Source: Pleurodeles waltl (taxonomy: Eukaryota > Chordata > Amphibia > Caudata > Salamandridae). From it: DNA of 64,000 nt. Position 1 is the stretch's first letter, and each line of letters opens with the position of its first letter. Below are positions 58,087 through 64,000 of the stretch, piece after piece. The notes beneath the pieces were generated by a model. It made no database searches, was not told the origin of the DNA, and was given only the letters and a program-made list of their open reading frames with translations. The position numbers were made by a program, and so were the translations under genes. The DNA lies in NCBI RefSeq assembly GCF_031143425.1, contig NC_090439.1, forward strand, positions 644,367,465 through 644,431,464, given 5' to 3'.

Positions 58087-59017
58087 TAGGGCCCGTATTT
58101 ATACTCCGTTTGCGCCGAATTAGCGTCGTTTTTTTCGACGCAAATTCGGTGCAAAACTAACGCCATATTTATACTTTGGTGTTAGACGCGTCTAGCGCCA
58201 AAGTATGGGCAAATAGCGTCATTTTTTTGCGTGAACGCCTTCCTTGCGTTAATGAGATGCAAGGAAGGCGTTCCCGTCTAAAAAAATGACGGCGACGCAA
58301 ATGCGTCGTATTTATACTCCCGGGCAAAAATCACGCCCGGGAGGTGGCGGGTCAAAAAACCCCGCATTTGCGCCACTATTTAACGCCTGGGTCAGGGTAG
58401 GCGTTAAGGGGCCTGTGGGCTCAAAATGAGCCCACAGGTGCCCTCCCCTGCCCCCAGGGACCGCCCCTGCCACCCCTGCCCACCCCAGGAGGACACCCAA
58501 GGATGGAGGGACCCACCCCAGGGACATTCAGGTAAGTTCAGGTAAGTATAATTTTTTACATTTTTTTTTTTTTTGGGTGGCATAGGGGGGCCTTATTTGT
58601 GCCCCCCTACATGCCACTATGCCCAGTGACCATGCCCAGGGGACATAAGTCCCCTGGGCATGGCCATTGGGCAAGGGGGCATGACTCCTGTCTTTACTAA
58701 GACAGGAGTCATTTAAATGGCGTCTGGGCGTCGAAAATAATGGCGCAAATCGGGTTGAGGCGATTTTTTTGCCTCAACCTGACTTGCCCCATTTTAAGAC
58801 GCCCTAACGCCATTTTCCCCCTACGCCGGCGCTGCCTGGTCTACGTGGTTTTTTTCCACGCACACCAGGCAGCGCCGGTCTGCTAGCGCCGGCTAACGCC
58901 ATTCCATAAATACGGCGCCCGCATGGCGCTTCAGAATGGCGTTAGACGGCGCTAAATTTTTTGACGCTAAACTGCGTTAGCGCAGTTTAGCGTCAAAAAG
59001 TATAAATATGGGCCTAG
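58087..59017. mobile_element. Multi-hairpin inverted-repeat element, 925 bp, with TSD TAG
   Basis: The element proper is 58,090-59,014. Ends are GGCCCGTATTTATACT and, reversed, GGCCCATATTTATACT, with TAG on each side. Inside are many hairpins: AACGCCTTCCTTGC/GCAAGGAAGGCGTT (about 58,224-58,273), TGTGGGCTCA/TGAGCCCACA (58,414-58,437), ATGCCCAGGGGACATAAGTC with its inverse (58,632-58,666), ATGACTCCTGTCTT/AAGACAGGAGTCAT (58,681-58,714), CAGGCAGCGCCGG with inverse (58,827-58,875), and TTTGACGCTAAACTGCG with inverse near the right end. A central non-palindromic GC-rich tract precedes a run of about 16 T near 58,559. No transposase. Its end resembles 52,182-52,290. Confidence 0.82.
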
Positions 59018-61729
59018 GTTTCTAGTGCTGTGTGTATGTTTTGTTGCACTATATCCTTGTCAGATGAATACATATTTCTACATGCAATATTAAGAGAATT
59101 GATTCATGATCTATTGCATATCATGTAAGCATTCTAATACAGGTGGTATCTCAAACAGATATGCTGTTCAATTAATTATGCATTTATTATGAAACTTAGG
59201 AATGTGGGAAGACTGAGCATCAAATGTCGTATTATGTAGCTTCCTGTGATGTTATTACCGTTTATGGTGTCTGATGTCACTTGGCATTTTGGTGAATTGC
59301 CACCCAGGATACCAACTTTTGAATATTGATGAAATAGTGATGACTTAGGCTGGGTCAAGAAACTTTGCCACTGTAGATATTGCCTCTGCAAATGTTGTTG
59401 GAAGATGATTCACAAGAGTGATTAGGAAATTGACAAAAGCTGGCTTTTCCTAAACCTTGGATGCCAGAGACTGCAGTCCCACCATTCACCCTGCCATCTA
59501 CCAAATGGCATTGTTACAGGAAGACTAATCAGCAGCTTCTTTCAACAAAAGGCTAATTGAATTTCTAAAGGAGACTTGTCGCCTCTGTACCAACTTCAGT
59601 GTCGAGGGCTCCTCCCTCCAGCTTCAGAAATGTCAGCTTCCATTGCCTGTGGCAACAGACTCACCTTGATTTTGTGCACATGAACTGGCCAGGGGCTTTC
59701 AAAATGGATCCTACAAGTCTCCATTCCTCTGGTTCACTCATCACAAAATCCATGCACCACACAGGCCACACACAAAAATACACACAACATACATTTTAAT
59801 TGTTAACATTGGAATCTGGGTAGCGTAGGCCAGGTACCGACATCCCACAGAGCTATCCAGCAGAGTGAAACTGGTGCGTCTTAAGATACACTTAAAAGAA
59901 CATCAGATATTTCTTTGATATATCCAAAAACACCATAACTATTTCAGTAGGAATGCTAGCATAGTATTCTTCAGTGCGGAAGTGCAAGATTGCTGCCTTG
60001 GGGTTTGCAACATGGGTCTTCCCTCTTGAAAATTAAATACCATCCAAAGACGGAAACAAAGTTGAAGAGTTACTTGCTTTTGTAGCCCCTTTTGTCTCAG
60101 ATGGGAGTCCTGTAAGATGCCAATGCCATTATTTTCAGACTTTTGACTACGCTGCGTGGCACCTTTTTCCTCTCTGTCTTGAATGACTGCCCACCTTGCC
60201 CCTTTTGACTTACTCTATCGGTTCTCTGCTTATCAACTATTAATAATTGCTTGGCATCCTATACCAGAGAATCAGTTAGGTATTGTCTCAGCATCACTAA
60301 GAATACCATTGTAGGACTTTCAGCTGATGGTGGGGTAGAAGAAGATTCATATTCCATTTCCTTCCATAAAAGTAGCTATCAAAACATATTTTTGCAACAT
60401 GCAGCCTTGGTAATATTTCTGATATAGTGCATCTTCTTTGCGTGTGTACGACCCTAAAGGAGTTAACACGTGCCTAGGGAGAGAGCAACAGTGAAACATG
60501 ACAGTGGTTCAGAGCACCACTCTGTGCTTCTCTGCAGTAGACCTCCATAACCATTGAAGGCCCAATGAGTCTGGGTGCAATCAGACACTGCACATTTCCA
60601 AGTGGGAACAGTCAAGGGTGTTATCTGAGGCTAGGGTGCACAATCTGCATTCAAAGGCACAGACAGCATTGCTTCTGTTGGAGGAAAGGTAATTATTGCA
60701 ACGAAGGCGAAATAGTCTGGCCCTTACAGGAAAGGGCCAATAGGCAGACTCCCTTTGGGTGGAGGATTTATTTGGATGTTACCCGTTTCAGCACAGCTAG
60801 ACTTGGTTCTCAGCATCTCTTATTGCTGGCTTGGATATTGCTAAGTTCACTAGAGGAAAACTAAAGCAGGCCAAATAAAAAAGATAGTGCAGAATGGCAA
60901 ACCAGTTTCAAGCCACGTAGAGTACTTCTGTCTCAAAAAAAATAAGCTGAAATAAACAGTGAAAAAAAGTAAGAAAACAAAGGGTTAGGGAGGGAATGAG
61001 ATGAGAGGGGATTTGTAGAGACAGAAGTATGGATATACACTATAGAAACAGGAGTTGTTCAAGGTCAGAAAGAGGATAAAGAGCATATAAGCTGATAGCC
61101 AGAGAGGAGGTTTGAGTTGAGAAGAGGCAGGCTTGGAGAATTTAAACACATCATTTATCAATTGTGAAATGAAGAATGTAGTGAATAAAGAATGTACAAT
61201 GAAAAATGGTGGATCAGGAGTACAGAGGAGAAGGTCACTGAGCAGAATGCAATGGGGGGTGAGCAAAGTGGGAAGTGCTTAAAAGAGGTGAGCACTGTAG
61301 ACTGAGTGCCAGCAAGGTGAGTTGTAGTTGGTGAGAAGGGAGGTCAGTTGCCTCTTTAGAGCTTTACAACTTTCCCATCAATGTTATAGATTTAAACACT
61401 AAATCATTATTAAATTAATAATCAGTAAGTATTAGTCTTAATGTCAGTCTTGACCTCCGCAAATACTGAGGTTGAAGACTCAGAGGGAGAAACGGAGTCA
61501 GGAATGATAGTGGTGGCAGCGACACATGGGGAACCACTGCAACACAGTAGTTGGTATTGTTAATTTCTCACAATCACATATTGGGGGGTTGTTCGAGAGG
61601 AAAACTGTCTATCAGAATTGTTGAATAGTTGTTTATCTGCCTATCTGAACCACTAATGCTTACCAGTACGCCTATTTTTTGCCACTCAATATAATTGAAT
61701 GGTTTATGAAAAAATTGAAATAAAATGTT
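59018..61729. other. No gene supported
   Basis: Several frames of 60-99 codons, none with a domain. From 60,940 to 61,330 the + strand is purine-rich and gives a Phe/Leu/Ser-rich minus-strand frame (60,985-61,266) that I take as compositional. Confidence 0.4.
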
Positions 61730-62990
61730 TTAAAAAGTATTAATCCTAATAACTATAGCAGAATGATTGTTGGGTGAAGCTGCTTTAAAGAGTTTCAGAG
61801 AAATAATAACTTCTTTTAAAGCTTTGACTGAAAACCACCCATTCAACAAATCTTCATTAGACTCATATGTCTTAGGGGCTAATTTGATATAACCTTCATT
61901 AAAAGTTTCTTCCATATGTCTGATCCATTATTCTTCCAGGACCGTACAAAGTACTGTACTATGTTCTCCTCCCATACCAAACTGGTAACTTTTTAGGACA
62001 TTTTAATGAATCTACCAATGACGTAATTTCACAATGCTTCTGTAATACTGCCTCTTTTTTCTAATTATCACAGACTTATATTCAGATCGTAATCTTACTA
62101 CTTCCTCATCTACATGACTTTACACTCCATTCAAGTTTAAATTTTGTAACCTCCTCAGCCGGCTATTTAAGGATTGGCAATATTTAGCAAACCATACTGC
62201 AGTCCTTTCCATCCGCTCCACATTTCCTACAAAAAAACTGTTAATATTGTTGAATTCTACTTTCAAACATTATGTAAATGTAATTTCTACTTTGTTATAC
62301 AAGCAACATGTATCAGTATGTAACTTCTCTGGGTTTATCAGTCTCTGCACTCATCTGAATTTGTGCAAGGTGCCTTTAGTTTCTCTTCCTCAACACAGGT
62401 TTTTAGACTTTTTATGCACTACACATGTATTAGAAGGATCATCCTTTTTTTGGCCAAGCATCTAAAAAAGTAACAACATATGGTCACTACCTTCCACTTT
62501 AAGAACCATAAATTCAGTAATTAATCCAAAATACAAAGGTAAAAATATAAAATCAAAGGGACATGGTTGCATTCCCTGTGTAAACGTTTCTGCTGCAAAG
62601 TGTCCTTTCAAGCACTTAAGGCCAAAATTACGTAACATTACTTTTATACTTCAATCAACTTTTGAATTCAAAATTAACTCCTCAGATCATCTCCTAGCAA
62701 ATTTAATTGTTTGTATTGTACATTTAATCTAATGATATCACATACATATTCACTTGTATTATTAAATCTATTTGGATGGTTTTCATACATAAATTAAGTT
62801 GGCTTTTATAATGTGTATATTTCTTGCACTTGTTGTAGGGATTAGATTTATTAAGCCTCCACAAGCATGTACCATTTAATTTCGTACTGCGTTTGTAGAT
62901 ATCTAAATGTACCCAACAAATGTTGGCATTTCCCCAAACAGCCATGTTTCCTGAAAGAAAACAACATCATTCTCAATCAAGACTGCATCT
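61730..62990 (-). pseudogene. LINE remnant: endonuclease and start of reverse transcriptase
   Basis: On the minus strand, near 62,990-62,840, FFQETWL followed some 30 residues later by GGLINLI (with stops between) matches the AP-endonuclease of LINE ORF2. At 61,915-61,730, VKALKEVIISLKLFKAASPN matches the conserved entry to the reverse transcriptase (usual pattern: SLK..KAPGPDG). The 1.1-kb spacing between the two fits a LINE ORF2. All the sequence between is full of stops. It may be of the same type as 1,270-3,831. Confidence 0.55.
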
Positions 62991-64000
62991 ATTGTTTTTT
63001 GTTAGCTTTTCAAACCATGTGCTTTGCAACTTAAAAAAATCACTGGTTGCACGGGGACATTGCACGGAGACATCTTTCCTAATCTAAGTCACTTGGGACA
63101 GACATGCCACTCTCACCAGCCATATCACAACACAAACAATCATGTTTATTACTTAGCTATATATCTTTTACATTAATTTTCTACCTTATCTTTGGGATCC
63201 TTCTCTTTAGCCTTCCATTATCTATATCTAAGTATCTATACACGGGTATTCCATTTCTGTCTTCCAATACCACTCAAATTTGTTTTTTTGATAAAGATGC
63301 ATGATTATCCAAGAATGGCTTTTTATTCTCATTTTCAAGGTCTATATTAGGTTATTATTTTTATTCCATTATTGTTATGTTCCAATTCCTCCTACAACAT
63401 CAATTATTTTACCGGTTAGCAGTAACTGAGAGTTTCAGTAACTTCCTTTTCTTGTGAAGCTGTTAAAAAACTTGTTTCATCTCATCAGATTAGACTGATT
63501 TTAGAATACCACAAATAAAAAATATTTGTTATAACCTTCCTGCAGTTAAAGGCCTTTACATATTTTACGCTTTTTCTAGCTCTAATCACAGCCACGTAAA
63601 TATATCAATTATTTTCTAGTCCTAATTCTTTTTTTATATCGTTTTCCCAGTTTACTGTCCATCCCTTTTTTCGGCTGTGATAGTTTATGACCTTATCTTT
63701 ACTCTTCCACTGAATTCTTAAAATCATTTTTCTCTTGCCTACACAGAATAACATTACTAATGTTCCTTACTATCTTCTCCACTCTGTATTTACTTAGCAT
63801 ATTCCTAATCTTCAATTAACTTCCAGCAAGGTTGATGTATTTTGTAATGCCTACCATTCCTTTTGCTTTCATTTGGACATTCATTTTTGTTACCTCCAGG
63901 CACTAACTTGTTAATACAGTGCCTTCTTTTCTCCTCTTTGATCACCTAATTCCTTCTCAGAGATAGTCATCTCTTAACTACTACTTTGTGTCCATGTAAT
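62991..64000. other. AT-rich DNA, no gene
   Basis: Possibly the 5' part of the decayed LINE on the minus strand, but no motif can be read. Nothing else seen. Confidence 0.35.

Noticed and set aside
60988..61000. GGGTTAGGGAGGG, telomere-like word
   Set aside because: Only one partial unit; no array.

Overview
The window looks like non-genic, repeat-dense DNA from a large vertebrate genome. A salamander, most likely a newt of the Pleurodeles type, is my best guess. The reasons are the mix of long interspersed elements, a complete class I endogenous retrovirus (ERV), and many hairpin-rich inverted-repeat elements with 3-bp target-site duplications (TSDs). Newt genomes are known to be rich in Harbinger-type DNA transposons and their short derivatives. 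The species call is inference. I see no host protein-coding gene, rRNA or functional tRNA gene; nearly every open frame is chance or transposon-derived.

Left part (1-13 kb): a LINE remnant on + (about 1.27-3.83 kb) ends in a (TAC)n tail. A 2.9-kb TG...CA element with a perfect 5-bp TSD follows (3,946-6,836, probable solo LTR). Then come a G-poor minisatellite (6.9-7.5 kb), a diverged tandem duplication (9.5-10.1 kb) and a 2.4-kb purine-rich minisatellite (10.1-12.5 kb).

Middle-left (13-34 kb): a 630-bp element made of back-to-back hairpins (13,020-13,649), an L1-clade LINE on - (about 13.8-19.3 kb), a second hairpin element (21.16-21.62 kb), a BED-finger (hAT/ZBED-like) fossil (21.77-22.28 kb), old tandem repeats and duplications (22.5-26.6 kb), and a fold-back repeat at 32.13-32.65 kb.

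Centre (34.08-47.83 kb): a 13.7-kb ERV on the minus strand. It has two 1.6-kb LTRs (roughly 3% different by my hand count), a flanking GAGGG duplication, a 19-nt primer-binding site matching initiator tRNA-Met, gag, a glutamine-rich linker running into protease, reverse transcriptase, RNase H, integrase, an uncharacterised charged region and env. The frames carry several stops and frameshifts, so this copy is inactive. A 171-bp palindrome with perfect 77-bp arms sits between the RNase H and integrase regions.

Right part (47.8-64 kb): purine-rich DNA without genes, further hairpin elements (a fragment at 52.2 kb, 53,969-54,530 with TSD TCA, 58,090-59,014 with TSD TAG), an L2-type LINE 3' end with a TGATTGAT tail, two degenerate tandem arrays near 56.5-57.4 kb, and a decayed LINE on - near 61.7-63.0 kb. 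Nothing here forms a working pathway. The most unusual things are the hairpin-element family, the perfect palindrome inside the ERV, and the initiator-Met primer site and continuous zinc-knuckle/Q-rich/protease frame of the ERV.
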